Shown here: positions 36,857 to 45,794 of the stretch, piece by piece
Position numbering within the stretch: position 1 is the stretch's first letter
Layout: each line of letters opens with the position of its first letter
Assembly (NCBI GenBank): GCA_964411505.1
Contig: CAYPLH010000009.1
Span: 30,554-94,553, forward strand
Direction of reading: 5' to 3'
Source: CAYPLH01 sp964411505
Lineage (GTDB): Bacteria; Bacillota; Clostridia; CAYPLH01; DUMO01
DNA: 64,000 nucleotides
Program-made: the position numbers and the translations under genes
The notes under the pieces: model-generated
Database searches by the model: none
The model's input: the letters and a program-made list of their open reading frames with translations, nothing else
What the model was told of the DNA's origin: nothing

Positions 36857-36973
36857 CTACCAATCTTTGTCATGCTCATTTAAGCAAAAAAGCTCCTCTT
36901 CCTTCATGACATGTGCAGTATTTGTCAGTTCCACTTTAACAATCTCTCTAAATTGCTTTAAATCATTACTCAT
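36857..36973 (-). CDS. Possible 38-residue protein between ispG and polC
   Basis: An ATG at 36973 opens a 38-codon frame ending in TAG at 36857, inside the 194-base ispG-polC spacer. The product is charged and helical-looking (SNDLKQFREIVKVELTN, then KEEELFCLNEHDKDW). No ribosome site is evident, and I recognise no family. It may be real, a decayed gene, or chance. Confidence 0.25.
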   Translation of the reverse strand: MSNDLKQFREIVKVELTNTAHVMKEEELFCLNEHDKDW

Positions 36974-37003
36974 TAATTAACAAAGCGGATCGAAGATTAT
37001 TTT

Positions 37004-38095
37004 TTATTTTATAAAGTTGATTTTAATTTCATTAACCAACTCATCAACTATTCTATCCTGTGGTATTTTTCTTATTATTTCTCCTTTCATAAATAACAAA
37101 GCCTCATCTTTTCCTCCTGCAATTCCTATGTCTGCCTCTTTGGCTTCTCCTGGTCCATTGACTGCACAGCCCATTACAGCAACTTTTATATTGCAGTCAA
37201 GTCCCTGAAGTCTTTTTTCCACCTCATTTGCTATATCAATAAGGTTAATTTGACACCTTCCGCAGGTAGGACAGGACACTAACTCAATTCCACTATTTTT
37301 AAGTGCCAGTGATTTTAAAATTGCTTGTCCTGCCTTTATTTCTTCAACAGGATCACCAGTAAGAGATACTCTTATAGTATCGCCGATACCTTCTGCAAGC
37401 AGGCATCCTAATGCTACCGAGGATTTTATTGTACCTGTGTAAACCGTGCCCGCTTCTGTAACTCCCAGATGTAGCGGATAGGAACATTTGTGTGACATTA
37501 ACCTGTACGCATCAATAGTCATACCAACACTTGATGCTTTTATTGAAATAACTATTCTGTTAAAATCAAGCTCTTCAAGTATTCTGACATGGGCAAGCGC
37601 ACTTTCAACCATACCTTCGGAAGTTACTCCATTATACTTTTCAATGATGTTTTTTTCTACAGACCCTGAATTAACACCTATTCTTATAGGTATCTCCCTA
37701 GTCTTTGCCATATTTACAACTTTTCTTACTCTCTCTGTGTCACCAATGTTTCCGGGATTTATCCTTATTTTATCTACACCGTTTTTCATGCACTCGAGCG
37801 CAAGTCGATAATCAAAGTGAATATCCGCTACTAATGGTATGCTGATTGACTTTTTTATTTCTTTAATTGCATTGCAGCTTTCTGTATCCACAACTGCAAC
37901 TCTAACAATATCACATCCTGCGTCTTCCAGCCTTTTTATCTGTTCAATTGTCGCATTTACATTGCGTGTATCGGTATTAGTCATTGATTGTACTGTTATT
38001 GCCGAATCACCGCCAATTGAAGTATTACCAATGTTAAACTTTTTAGTGCTTCTTCGATTTATTAATCGATAGCTGTTTTTCAAATTATTCCTCAT
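37004..38095 (-). CDS. ispG: 4-hydroxy-3-methylbut-2-enyl diphosphate synthase IspG
   Basis: 363-residue [4Fe-4S] enzyme of the MEP isoprenoid pathway. A TIM-barrel domain (SMTNTDTRNVNATIEQIKRLEDAGCDIVRVAV, DIHFDYRLAL, KIRINPGNIG) is followed by a cluster-binding domain with SCPTCGRCQ and VMGCAVNGPGEA. It works with dxr, two genes upstream, and feeds uppS-made undecaprenyl carrier, so the operon joins isoprenoid and envelope synthesis. Confidence 0.96.
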   Translation of the reverse strand: MRNNLKNSYRLINRRSTKKFNIGNTSIGGDSAITVQSMTNTDTRNVNATIEQIKRLEDAGCDIVRVAVVDTESCNAIKEIKKSISIPLVADIHFDYRLALECMKNGVDKIRINPGNIGDTERVRKVVNMAKTREIPIRIGVNSGSVEKNIIEKYNGVTSEGMVESALAHVRILEELDFNRIVISIKASSVGMTIDAYRLMSHKCSYPLHLGVTEAGTVYTGTIKSSVALGCLLAEGIGDTIRVSLTGDPVEEIKAGQAILKSLALKNSGIELVSCPTCGRCQINLIDIANEVEKRLQGLDCNIKVAVMGCAVNGPGEAKEADIGIAGGKDEALLFMKGEIIRKIPQDRIVDELVNEIKINFIK

Positions 38096-38211
38096 AAGTC
38101 TTCCTTCACCTGTTACTTTTAATAATACTGCGCGATAAATTCATCTATTTATAAGCATTAATACGCCAAACCTAGAATTACTGCGAACACTTTTACTTGC
38201 TTTTTTTGTCA

Positions 38212-38258
38212 TTACTGTTAATTCCCATATGTCTTGAGATATAACTGTGAACTGTAAC
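38212..38258 (-). mobile_element. MITE-like element, copy C (hairpin deleted)
   Basis: Only 47 bp: one end (TTACTGTTAATTCCCATATG, then TGAGATATAAC) joins directly to the other (TGTGAACTGTAAC), as if one arm and the centre of copy A had been removed. The 9-mers on either side are TTTTTGTCA (38203-38211) and TTTTTGTTA (38259-38267), 8 of 9 identical, which supports an inserted unit. It lies 40 bases after the rseP stop. Confidence 0.65.
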
Positions 38259-38298
38259 TTTTTGTTAGTTTAATTTAAGAACTATGTTATAGCATAAT

Positions 38299-39600
38299 TT
38301 AAAAAAACACTCTTATTATATCATTATAGGTTAAAACAACCATCAGAAGTAGCATCACTATAAAGCCTGCCATCATTATATATGCCTCTTTTTCAATGGG
38401 TAAAGGCTTTCTCCTTATACCTTCAACTGCTAAAAGTATGAGTTTGCTCCCGTCAGCAGGCGGTATAGGTAAAAGGTTGGAAATCCCAAGGGCTATACTT
38501 ATAAATGCTGAAATATTGAGAAGGTTTAGTATAACTAATGAAAATGTCGGACTTTGCTGTACCACATCATTCATTGCATTAATTATCCCTATGGGACCCA
38601 TAGCCTGATTCAAAGTAACCTTCCTTGTAATCATCCAAACAAGAGAAAGGTATGTGTTTCTTATAGTTGATATTGAATAGGTAACAGCCTGCACTGCAGC
38701 TGTTAACAAATTTGGTTCTGCTACGCCAAAAGCTATTCCTAAGTCATACTGCTCTTCAGTCTTAGATAAATACGGAGTTGCTTCCAACTCTTCTAATGCT
38801 CCTGACCTCAGAACAGTGATTTTTATGGGATTATCTTTTTTATTGGTGACATAGTTATTTATCTGCTGGCGGCTGGAAATATCAGTATCATCCAGCTTAA
38901 CAATCCGATCACCTGGCTTAAGTCCAGCCTTTCCCGCTGGTGCTTGAGGATCCACCGAATCCACAACATTTGATTCTGAACCTTCAGATGATTTGGGTAC
39001 AAAACCAAAAATATATCTTTCCTGTGCTGGAATCACGTCAGCCTCAAGAATTAGCTCTTCTTTTACACCATTTCTTTCTACCGCTATGTCTGTTGGTTCA
39101 CCTTTAACAGAATAATAAAGGAACATGCCCAAATCCATTGTCTGAAAAACATGTCGACCATCATAAGAAGACACACGATCTCCAACCATAAGACCTGCTC
39201 TGTCACCGGCCGATCCTTCTACAACAGTATCAATAACAGTTGTTCCATAACCTGTGAAGGAGAAGATACCAGTTAAAATAATAAAGGCAAAAATGAGATT
39301 CATTAACGGACCAGAAAACAAAACAGCTGCTCTTGTAAGTAACGATTTTTTGTTATACGCCCGATCACTTGTTGACTCTTCCTCTTCGCCTTCCATTCTC
39401 ACATATCCGCCTATTGGAAGCAGTCTGAAGTTGTATTCAGTTTCACCTATTTTAAATCCAAACAGCCTTGGTCCCATAAAAATTGAAAACTCATGCACCT
39501 GTATATTTGAGAGCTTTGCTACAACAAAATGTCCAAGCTCATGTACTATTATTATTAGATTAAACGAAAGAAAAACAAGTAAAAATCGCAATTTGAACAA
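38299..39600 (-). CDS. rseP: Site-2 intramembrane metalloprotease RseP
   Basis: 433-residue M50 protease. Zinc motif HELGH (His20, Glu21, His24) in the first membrane helix; two PDZ-like regions (GYGTTVIDTVVEGSAGDRAGL and VVDSVDPQAPAGKAGLKPGD); and a C-terminal metal-binding loop (NLLPIPPADGSKLI, with the Asp kept). In Firmicutes this enzyme clips anti-sigma factors and signal-peptide remnants. Follows dxr. Confidence 0.94.
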   Translation of the reverse strand: MFKLRFLLVFLSFNLIIIVHELGHFVVAKLSNIQVHEFSIFMGPRLFGFKIGETEYNFRLLPIGGYVRMEGEEEESTSDRAYNKKSLLTRAAVLFSGPLMNLIFAFIILTGIFSFTGYGTTVIDTVVEGSAGDRAGLMVGDRVSSYDGRHVFQTMDLGMFLYYSVKGEPTDIAVERNGVKEELILEADVIPAQERYIFGFVPKSSEGSESNVVDSVDPQAPAGKAGLKPGDRIVKLDDTDISSRQQINNYVTNKKDNPIKITVLRSGALEELEATPYLSKTEEQYDLGIAFGVAEPNLLTAAVQAVTYSISTIRNTYLSLVWMITRKVTLNQAMGPIGIINAMNDVVQQSPTFSLVILNLLNISAFISIALGISNLLPIPPADGSKLILLAVEGIRRKPLPIEKEAYIMMAGFIVMLLLMVVLTYNDIIRVFF

Positions 39601-39644
39601 CCTCCTGTATATTTTAATTCAGCTTCAATAGACCGTATTGATCC

Positions 39645-39870
<226 letters not shown>

Positions 39871-39913
39871 CATTCTATTCCTTCTTATAAAGAATAATAT
39901 CCCCTTAAAGATA

Positions 39914-41065
39914 TTATTTCAAACCAAAAACTGTTTCACGTGCCCATCTGTCTGCTTCAAATATTTGTTCCAATTCGGTGGCATCAGAAACATTATGTCT
40001 TTCCATAACTTTTTCTATTATATCAGGAATATCAATAAACTTTATTTTCCTTCTCAAAAACATGCTTACAGCTTCCTCATTTGCTGCATTCAATACAACC
40101 GGCATGGTACCCCCTGTATCAAGCGCTTTATATGCAAGCTTCAGACACGGAAATGCATCAAAATCAGGCTCACAAAAAGTCAGAGAATCCATTTTTAATA
40201 AGTCTAGCTTTGTAAAATTATTATTTTTTCTATCTGGCCATGTAAGTGCTAACTGTATAGGAATACGCATGTCCGGAGCCCCTAATTGTGCCATAATTGA
40301 TCCATCCACATATTCAACCATTGAATGGATAATACTTTGCGGATGTATGATCACACTGATCTTCTCAGGTTTAAGCCCAAAAAGCCATTTTGCTTCAATA
40401 ACTTCTAAGCCCTTGTTCATAAGAGTAGCTGAATCGATTGTTATTTTACTTCCCATACTCCAGTTAGGGTGCTTTAGTGCTTCCTCAAGTGTTACGTTTT
40501 CCATCTCACTCCTAGATTTACCTCTAAAAGGTCCGCCTGAAGCAGTAAGAATAACTCTATCAACATTGCTTTTCCGGTTCCCTGCAAGGCACTGAAAAAC
40601 AGCTGCATGTTCGCTATCTATGGGCAATATCTCCACATCGTTCTTTGCTGCATTAGACATGACTAAAGCTCCAGCAGTTACAAGAGTTTCCTTATTTGCT
40701 ATAGCAACATTTTTTTTGCAGTTGATCGCCTCCATAGTTGGAATAAGACCTGCAATTCCGACAATTGCATTGACTACAGTATCAACTCTGTCAAGTGATG
40801 CAATATGTTTTATCCCATCAAGCCCACCTAAAACCTTTATATTATAACCTTTTAATTCTCGTTTGAGTGGCTCTACAAATCTTTTGTCTCCAATCGCAAC
40901 ATGGGATGGCAAAAACTCAATTGCTTGCTTTATAAGTATTTCAAAGTTATTATTGGCCGTAATTCCTTCTACCTTAATATTTAAGTTGCGTGCCACATCA
41001 AGTGCCTGTATACCAATTGAGCCAGTGGAACCAAGAATTGAAATTTTTTGAGCTATTATAATCAC
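39914..41065 (-). CDS. dxr: 1-deoxy-D-xylulose 5-phosphate reductoisomerase Dxr
   Basis: 383-residue NADPH enzyme of the MEP pathway. NADPH site ISILGSTGSIGIQALDV; metal/substrate region ILPIDSEHAAVFQCL and LTASGGPFRG; HPNWSMGSKITIDSATLMNKGLEVIEA is diagnostic. Lies between cdsA and rseP, the common clostridial order. Confidence 0.96.
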   Translation of the reverse strand: MIIIAQKISILGSTGSIGIQALDVARNLNIKVEGITANNNFEILIKQAIEFLPSHVAIGDKRFVEPLKRELKGYNIKVLGGLDGIKHIASLDRVDTVVNAIVGIAGLIPTMEAINCKKNVAIANKETLVTAGALVMSNAAKNDVEILPIDSEHAAVFQCLAGNRKSNVDRVILTASGGPFRGKSRSEMENVTLEEALKHPNWSMGSKITIDSATLMNKGLEVIEAKWLFGLKPEKISVIIHPQSIIHSMVEYVDGSIMAQLGAPDMRIPIQLALTWPDRKNNNFTKLDLLKMDSLTFCEPDFDAFPCLKLAYKALDTGGTMPVVLNAANEEAVSMFLRRKIKFIDIPDIIEKVMERHNVSDATELEQIFEADRWARETVFGLK

Positions 41066-41147
41066 CTTATTTTTCTTTTGATAATTGCACTTTCATTTAA
41101 ATCTATTTCTACTTACTCTTCCCAATTACTCCATCCTTCTCAAGGCT

Positions 41148-41984
41148 TTAGAAAAACGCCCTGAAATAAAAGTATACAACCGGACCAATTAGCAAAATAC
41201 TATCAAATCTGTCTAGTATCCCGCCATGACCTGGCATAATTTTCCCAAAATCTTTAATTTTAGTGTGCCTCTTAATTGCAGATGCTAACCAATCACCTAG
41301 TTGGGATATAATTCCGTTTATCACTCCTAAAATCACAAGGTGAGAAACTGGTATCGCATTCATCAGTTTGGTATTGATCCATAGACCATATATTACTGTG
41401 ATTACAGCACAACCTACAACCCCACCTATAGTACCCTCAACTGTCTTTTTGGGACTGATATCAGGGATTATTTTTCTATTTCCAAAAAGCACACCTGTAA
41501 AATATGCAAATGTATCAGTTACCCATGCCCCTATAAATATGAACCAAACATAATAAAATCCATGTGTAAGATTCCGAGTTAAAACTACAAAAGACATAAG
41601 AAATGGAATGTAAAGTACACCATAAATAGTAAGGGAAATATCTACAATATTATACTTTTTGTTTCGAAAAATCAAATACGACAATAAAACAATAAAAATT
41701 ATATACACAGCCATTGAAAAATAAACTAGAGACGCAAACAAATCAACGTAATTGTCAATCCAGTTCACAACTCCATTTAATCCGATAAGCAAAACAGGCA
41801 AACATGAGGTAAAGCCTATAAACTTTATTGGTCTGTATCCTAAACCTGATAGCGAATTATAAAACTCTGAAATCCCTATGAGCGAGAAAACAAAAAAACT
41901 TATCCCAAGAACAATTTGATGGGATATCATCATTATAACCAATAAGGCAAGTCCCACAATGCCACTTACAACTCTTTTTTGCAA
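41148..41984 (-). CDS. cdsA: Phosphatidate cytidylyltransferase CdsA
   Basis: 278-residue membrane enzyme making CDP-diacylglycerol for phospholipid synthesis. About eight membrane helices; the C-terminal family signature is complete (SAIKRHTKIKDFGKIMPGHG then GILDRFDS). Its start codon is immediately next to the uppS stop (41984/41985), so the two are coupled. Confidence 0.94.
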   Translation of the reverse strand: MQKRVVSGIVGLALLVIMMISHQIVLGISFFVFSLIGISEFYNSLSGLGYRPIKFIGFTSCLPVLLIGLNGVVNWIDNYVDLFASLVYFSMAVYIIFIVLLSYLIFRNKKYNIVDISLTIYGVLYIPFLMSFVVLTRNLTHGFYYVWFIFIGAWVTDTFAYFTGVLFGNRKIIPDISPKKTVEGTIGGVVGCAVITVIYGLWINTKLMNAIPVSHLVILGVINGIISQLGDWLASAIKRHTKIKDFGKIMPGHGGILDRFDSILLIGPVVYFYFRAFF

Positions 41985-42728
41985 TTAAATTCCCCCAAAC
42001 CGCCTTTTTCGCTTATTATACTCTGAAATTGCCTTAAGCAAATGTTTTTCTCTAAAATTAGGCCATAAAATATTTGAAAACCAAAACTCTGTATAAGAAG
42101 ACTGCCAGATAAGAAAATTACTCATTCTCTTTTCACCACTGGGACGGATAATGAGATCGGGATCGGGCATGCCTTTTGTATACAACCTTTCAGATACTAA
42201 AGATTCATTAATATTCCGAAGCTTAAGGCTTCCATTATGCAATTCACTTGCAATTTCTCTAATTGCAGAAACTATCTCATCCCGTCCACCATAGTTAAAA
42301 GCAATATTTAAAACCAAGCCTTTATTTTTAGAAGTTTTTTGTATAATATTGTCAATTTGCTTTATAATGTTTTTGTCTAGCTTGTCTCGGCTCCCAAGCA
42401 CATTAATTTTTATATCATAATTTTCAAATTCCTCATCAGCCTTGCTAAGGTATTCCATCAGAAGCTCCATTAATGAATCCACTTCGCTTTTGGGTCTTGA
42501 CCAGTTTTCAGTGGAAAACGCATATACAGTCAAGTATTTAATGCCTAATCTGTCACAGTATTTTACAATTCGATTAAGATTTTTAGCTCCTTCACGGTGT
42601 CCACTCTTTCTTGGAAGACCTCTTTTTTTAGCCCAACGTCCATTTCCGTCCATTATAATTCCAATATGACATGGTAGATTTCCATTATAAGTTTTATTTC
42701 TTTTAAACTTATCTATTATAAACAGCAT
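41985..42728 (-). CDS. uppS: Undecaprenyl diphosphate synthase UppS
   Basis: 247-residue cis-prenyltransferase making the C55 carrier lipid used by MraY. Motifs: HIGIIMDGNGRWAKKRGLPR, SGHREGAKNL, YAFSTENWSRP, and RPSGEKRMSNFLIWQSSYTE. The ATG at 42728 is preceded by GGAGGCG; the frame opens at 42752 without a ribosome site. Confidence 0.95.
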   Translation of the reverse strand: MLFIIDKFKRNKTYNGNLPCHIGIIMDGNGRWAKKRGLPRKSGHREGAKNLNRIVKYCDRLGIKYLTVYAFSTENWSRPKSEVDSLMELLMEYLSKADEEFENYDIKINVLGSRDKLDKNIIKQIDNIIQKTSKNKGLVLNIAFNYGGRDEIVSAIREIASELHNGSLKLRNINESLVSERLYTKGMPDPDLIIRPSGEKRMSNFLIWQSSYTEFWFSNILWPNFREKHLLKAISEYNKRKRRFGGI

Positions 42729-42880
42729 TAACGCCTCCACAACCAAAATCAAGTACTACTTAAAAATCCTTAAAAAGTCACAAAGTGACCACTTGGATTA
42801 TATTCATATTATAATATAGTGAATGAGTTAAAGGCAATACATATTCGGAATTGATTCCCAAATGCTTTTCTAAAATGTTT

Positions 42881-42915
42881 AAGGTAAGTATAACGTAGCA
42901 CGCTATACTTACCTT
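42881..42915 (-). terminator. Long hairpin after the frr/PASTA-like pair
   Basis: AAGGTAAGTATAACG and its complement (one G-U position) make a 15-bp stem around a 5-base loop. It lies between the small gene ending at 42979 and uppS. The T run on the minus side is weak. Confidence 0.6.
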
Positions 42916-42978
42916 TTAGTAATATCTTTCTTTTCATAAAATCAACAATAATGGATTATAAGATTTTCTGCTTACTAG

Positions 42979-43179
42979 CTAGAGAAGAGGCTTTACAACT
43001 ATTAGCTCAACGTTCTTGTTATCAAGAGTATTAATTTTTACAACCCTAAAATAATCCTGACATTCAAAGATTTTTTCTCTCGGAGGTGATGTTATTACCA
43101 CGCTATGTATCTTAACTCCTGCATCTTTCAAGATTGCTTTGGCATTGCCTAAGGTATATCCGGCAACATCAGGTATCAT
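42979..43179 (-). CDS. 66-residue single PASTA-like protein
   Basis: The sequence reads as one PASTA-like module (IPDVAGYTLGNAKAILKDAGVKI at the start, NVELIVVKPLL at the end), close to the pattern of the second SpoVD PASTA repeat, but free-standing with no membrane segment or signal. It starts 2 bases after the frr stop, so it is co-translated with ribosome recycling factor. The role is unknown; PASTA modules elsewhere bind muropeptides, which would need an extracellular location that this protein has no visible way to reach. Confidence 0.65.
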   Translation of the reverse strand: MIPDVAGYTLGNAKAILKDAGVKIHSVVITSPPREKIFECQDYFRVVKINTLDNKNVELIVVKPLL

Positions 43180-43181
43180 TT

Positions 43182-43742
43182 TTAAACCTCAAGTATTTCT
43201 TTATTTTTAGCCTCTATTATTTTATCAATTTCTGCTATGTTTTTATCAGTTAGTTCTTGTATATCTTTTTCAGTTGTTTTTAAGTCATCTTCTGTGATCT
43301 CGCTTTTTTTCTCCATTTTCTTATATTCATCAATACTATCTCTTCTAATGGAACGAATAGCAATTTTAGACTCTTCACCAAGCTTCTTTATATGCTTAAT
43401 AAGATCTTTTCTGCGTTCTTCGGTAAGGGTAGGAAATATTAGCCGTATTACCTTACCATCGTTTATGGGATTAATTCCTATATCTGACTTTTGAATCTCT
43501 CTCTCAATTTCTTTTAACATTTTTGAATCCCAAGGTTGAATAAGTATAATTCTTGCTTCAGGTACTGAAATATTACTCAATTGAGAAATAGGAGTACTGG
43601 TGCCATAGTAATCCACTGAAATTTTCTCGAGTACAGCTGGATTAGCTCGACCCGCTCTTAAACCATTGAGCTCGTTCTTAAATACACTTATAGTCTTCTT
43701 CATTTTTTCTTCAATAGGTTTGTATTCATTATTTGTCATCAT
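43182..43742 (-). CDS. frr: Ribosome recycling factor Frr
   Basis: 186 residues, all-helical arm plus small domain. Motifs: ELNGLRAGRANPAVLEKISVDYYG, TPISQLSNISVPEARIILIQPWD, and RLIFPTLTEERRKDLIK. Releases ribosomes after termination together with EF-G. Two tandem ATGs (43742, 43739) follow GGGAGGGG; either can serve. Confidence 0.96.
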   Translation of the reverse strand: MMTNNEYKPIEEKMKKTISVFKNELNGLRAGRANPAVLEKISVDYYGTSTPISQLSNISVPEARIILIQPWDSKMLKEIEREIQKSDIGINPINDGKVIRLIFPTLTEERRKDLIKHIKKLGEESKIAIRSIRRDSIDEYKKMEKKSEITEDDLKTTEKDIQELTDKNIAEIDKIIEAKNKEILEV

Positions 43743-43892
43743 TACCCCTCCCGTAATTAAGTTTTTATTAAACGCTATCTTGTGTAAGTAATTAAATCAG
43801 TATACAAAATTGATGTCTAAATACACAAGTGCATGACATAATATCATTTTATATCAACATCGCTAATATAGCAAGTAATTGCGTTTTGAAAT

Positions 43893-44029
43893 GTTACTTT
43901 GTTGCATTTTTGCGTAGAACAGTCGGCTTGCTTTTCCTCACTCTGACTATACATCTCTAAGCCTAAATTTCGTTAATGTTTCCTAACATTGCAAAAGTTA
44001 TATCTCTTTAGTTACCTGTGAACTGTAAC
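43893..44029 (-). mobile_element. MITE-like element, copy D (one end diverged)
   Basis: The coding-strand end GTTACAGTTCACAGGTAACT and the following arm are nearly identical to copy A for about 60 bases (AAAGAGATATAAC, TTTTGCAATGTTAGG, AAACATTAACG). The other half is unrelated, though a GTTAC occurs at 43893, exactly 137 bp from the far end, the same length as copy A. No target duplication is seen. It lies 10 bases after the pyrH stop. Confidence 0.6.
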
Positions 44030-44039
44030 ATTTTTATAG

Positions 44040-44750
44040 CTATTCATTTATAGTAGTGCCGATATCCTCGCCTTGTACCGCTCTTACAATGTTCTCAGGT
44101 TTATCAAGACCGAATACTACAATTGGGATGCTGTTATCCATACAAAGAGAAGTTGCGGTAGAATCCATTACTCCCAATCTATTGTTCAGTATTTCGATAT
44201 AACTAAGTTTGTTGAATTTATGCGCTTTCGGATTCAGGTTTGGATCGCTGTCATAGACCCCGTCTACTTTTTTCGCCAGCAATATAACATCTGCATCAAT
44301 TTCTGCTGCTCTTAACGCTGCTGCAGTATCAGTTGAAAAATAAGGGTTTCCTGTACCGCATGCAAATATTACAATTCTCTTTTTTTCCAGATGCCTTGTC
44401 GCACGAAGCCTTATATATGGCTCGGCTATCTGTCTCATTTCTATCGCAGTTTGCACACGAGTTGGAATATTTTTGCTTTCAAATGCATCTCTGAGGGCTA
44501 GTGAGTTAATAACAGTTGCAAGCATTCCCATATGATCCGCTGTTGTACGATCCATTCCTTTCCCCGTTCTGCCTCTCCAAAAATTTCCTCCTCCTACTAC
44601 TATACCGATTTCGATTCCCATGTTATAAACATCTATCACACTGTCAGAAATTTTATCTAAAGTGTCTTTATCAAGCCCAAATCCTTTCTCGCCCGCTAGG
44701 GCTTCTCCACTTATCTTAAGCACAATTCTCTTGTATTTTGGTTTTTGCAT
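44040..44750 (-). CDS. pyrH: UMP kinase PyrH
   Basis: 236-residue hexameric kinase converting UMP to UDP. Motifs: RIVLKISGEALAGEKGFGLD, VVGGGNFWRGRTGKGMDRTTADHMGMLATVINSLA (read in parts), FACGTGNPYFSTDTAAALRA. It supplies UDP for UDP-sugar and peptidoglycan precursors. Standard place between tsf and frr. Confidence 0.96.
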   Translation of the reverse strand: MQKPKYKRIVLKISGEALAGEKGFGLDKDTLDKISDSVIDVYNMGIEIGIVVGGGNFWRGRTGKGMDRTTADHMGMLATVINSLALRDAFESKNIPTRVQTAIEMRQIAEPYIRLRATRHLEKKRIVIFACGTGNPYFSTDTAAALRAAEIDADVILLAKKVDGVYDSDPNLNPKAHKFNKLSYIEILNNRLGVMDSTATSLCMDNSIPIVVFGLDKPENIVRAVQGEDIGTTINE

Positions 44751-44830
44751 TAGGTTTTACCCCCACATATATATTCTAATTATTATACTTCCATCAATTT
44801 AATATGCTACATAGTGACTATTATTGCTAT

Positions 44831-44854
44831 AAAAAAGGGACCGTCAAAGTCCCT
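44831..44854 (-). terminator. Intrinsic terminator of rpsB-tsf
   Basis: AGGGAC, a 7-base loop and GTCCCT are followed on the minus strand by six T residues, 9 bases after the tsf stop. Confidence 0.8.
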
Positions 44855-44862
44855 AATAAACC

Positions 44863-45513
44863 TTACTCTTTATTCATTTGCTTCATTACTTCATCTGCAA
44901 AATCTTCCTGTTTCTTTTCTATACCTTCTCCTCTTTCAAATCTTGCAAACCTTCTTATAACGATATTTTCTCCAATCAATGCTACCTTTTCTTTTAATAG
45001 CTGCTCAACTGTCTTATCTGGATCCCTAATGAAAGGCTGCTCCAAAAGACACTTTTCTTTCAAATATTTTTCAATTCTACCTTCTACAATTTTGTCCACA
45101 ATCTTTTCTGGCTTACCTTCACTTAATGCCTGAGCTTTTAAAATCTCTTTTTCTTTTTCGATTTGGCTCTGTGGCACCTCATCCCTATTTATGTATTCGG
45201 GACTGCTTGCAGCTACCTGCATAGCAATATCTTTTACAAAAGCTTTAAATTCTTCATTTTTTGCCGCAAAATCTGTTTCTATATTTACTTCAACTAAAAC
45301 ACCAATTCTTCCGCCACCATGAATATATGACTCAACTAAACCTTCAGCAGCTATTCTTCCAGCTTTCTTTGCTGCAGCCGCAAGTCCTTTTTCTCTTAAC
45401 AATTCAATTGCCTTATCCATATCTCCATCGGTATCAACCAACGCTCTTTTGCAGTCCATCATTCCTGCGCCAGTTCTATCGCGTAGTTCCTTTACTACAC
45501 TTGCACTAATCAT
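44863..45513 (-). CDS. tsf: Elongation factor Ts
   Basis: 216-residue nucleotide-exchange factor for EF-Tu. N-terminal UBA-like domain with the TGAGMMDCKRALVDTDGDMDKAIELLREKG motif (read in parts), then the core with VEVNIETDFAAKNEEF and the C-terminal module. Short form, as in Firmicutes cluster members. ATG at 45513 after TGGAGGTAAC; the frame opens at 45528. Confidence 0.96.
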   Translation of the reverse strand: MISASVVKELRDRTGAGMMDCKRALVDTDGDMDKAIELLREKGLAAAAKKAGRIAAEGLVESYIHGGGRIGVLVEVNIETDFAAKNEEFKAFVKDIAMQVAASSPEYINRDEVPQSQIEKEKEILKAQALSEGKPEKIVDKIVEGRIEKYLKEKCLLEQPFIRDPDKTVEQLLKEKVALIGENIVIRRFARFERGEGIEKKQEDFADEVMKQMNKE

Positions 45514-45744
45514 TACAGTTACCTCCATATATAATATTATAGTGATTCCACACTCAAACTCTCTGATATCAAAGTATTTTTTAATACAACTTTACAATAT
45601 CTCATATGTAATTGCAGCAAACATATGAAATAGCTAAAACAAGCTTACCTTGCTTTTTTATATTATTGACCACAGGTATGTTCTTTTATACTCATATGAT
45701 GAATTCTAAATGACATCTCCTGCGATGCTATTCTATATATATTC

Positions 45745-45781
45745 AGTAACTGGTCTTTTTTATTGTCCAAGACCAGTTACT
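45745..45781 (-). terminator. Hairpin after rpsB
   Basis: AGTAACTGGTC pairs exactly with GACCAGTTACT around a 15-base loop, 14 bases past the rpsB stop. It may reduce read-through from rpsB to tsf. The 281-base rpsB-tsf spacer holds no other feature I can support. Confidence 0.6.
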
Positions 45782-45794
45782 AAAAATTCAACTA

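Noticed and set aside
39978..40595. 205-codon plus-strand frame opposite dxr
   Set aside because: The minus-strand dxr frame is fully conserved across this region, and the plus frame has no ribosome site or recognisable domain.
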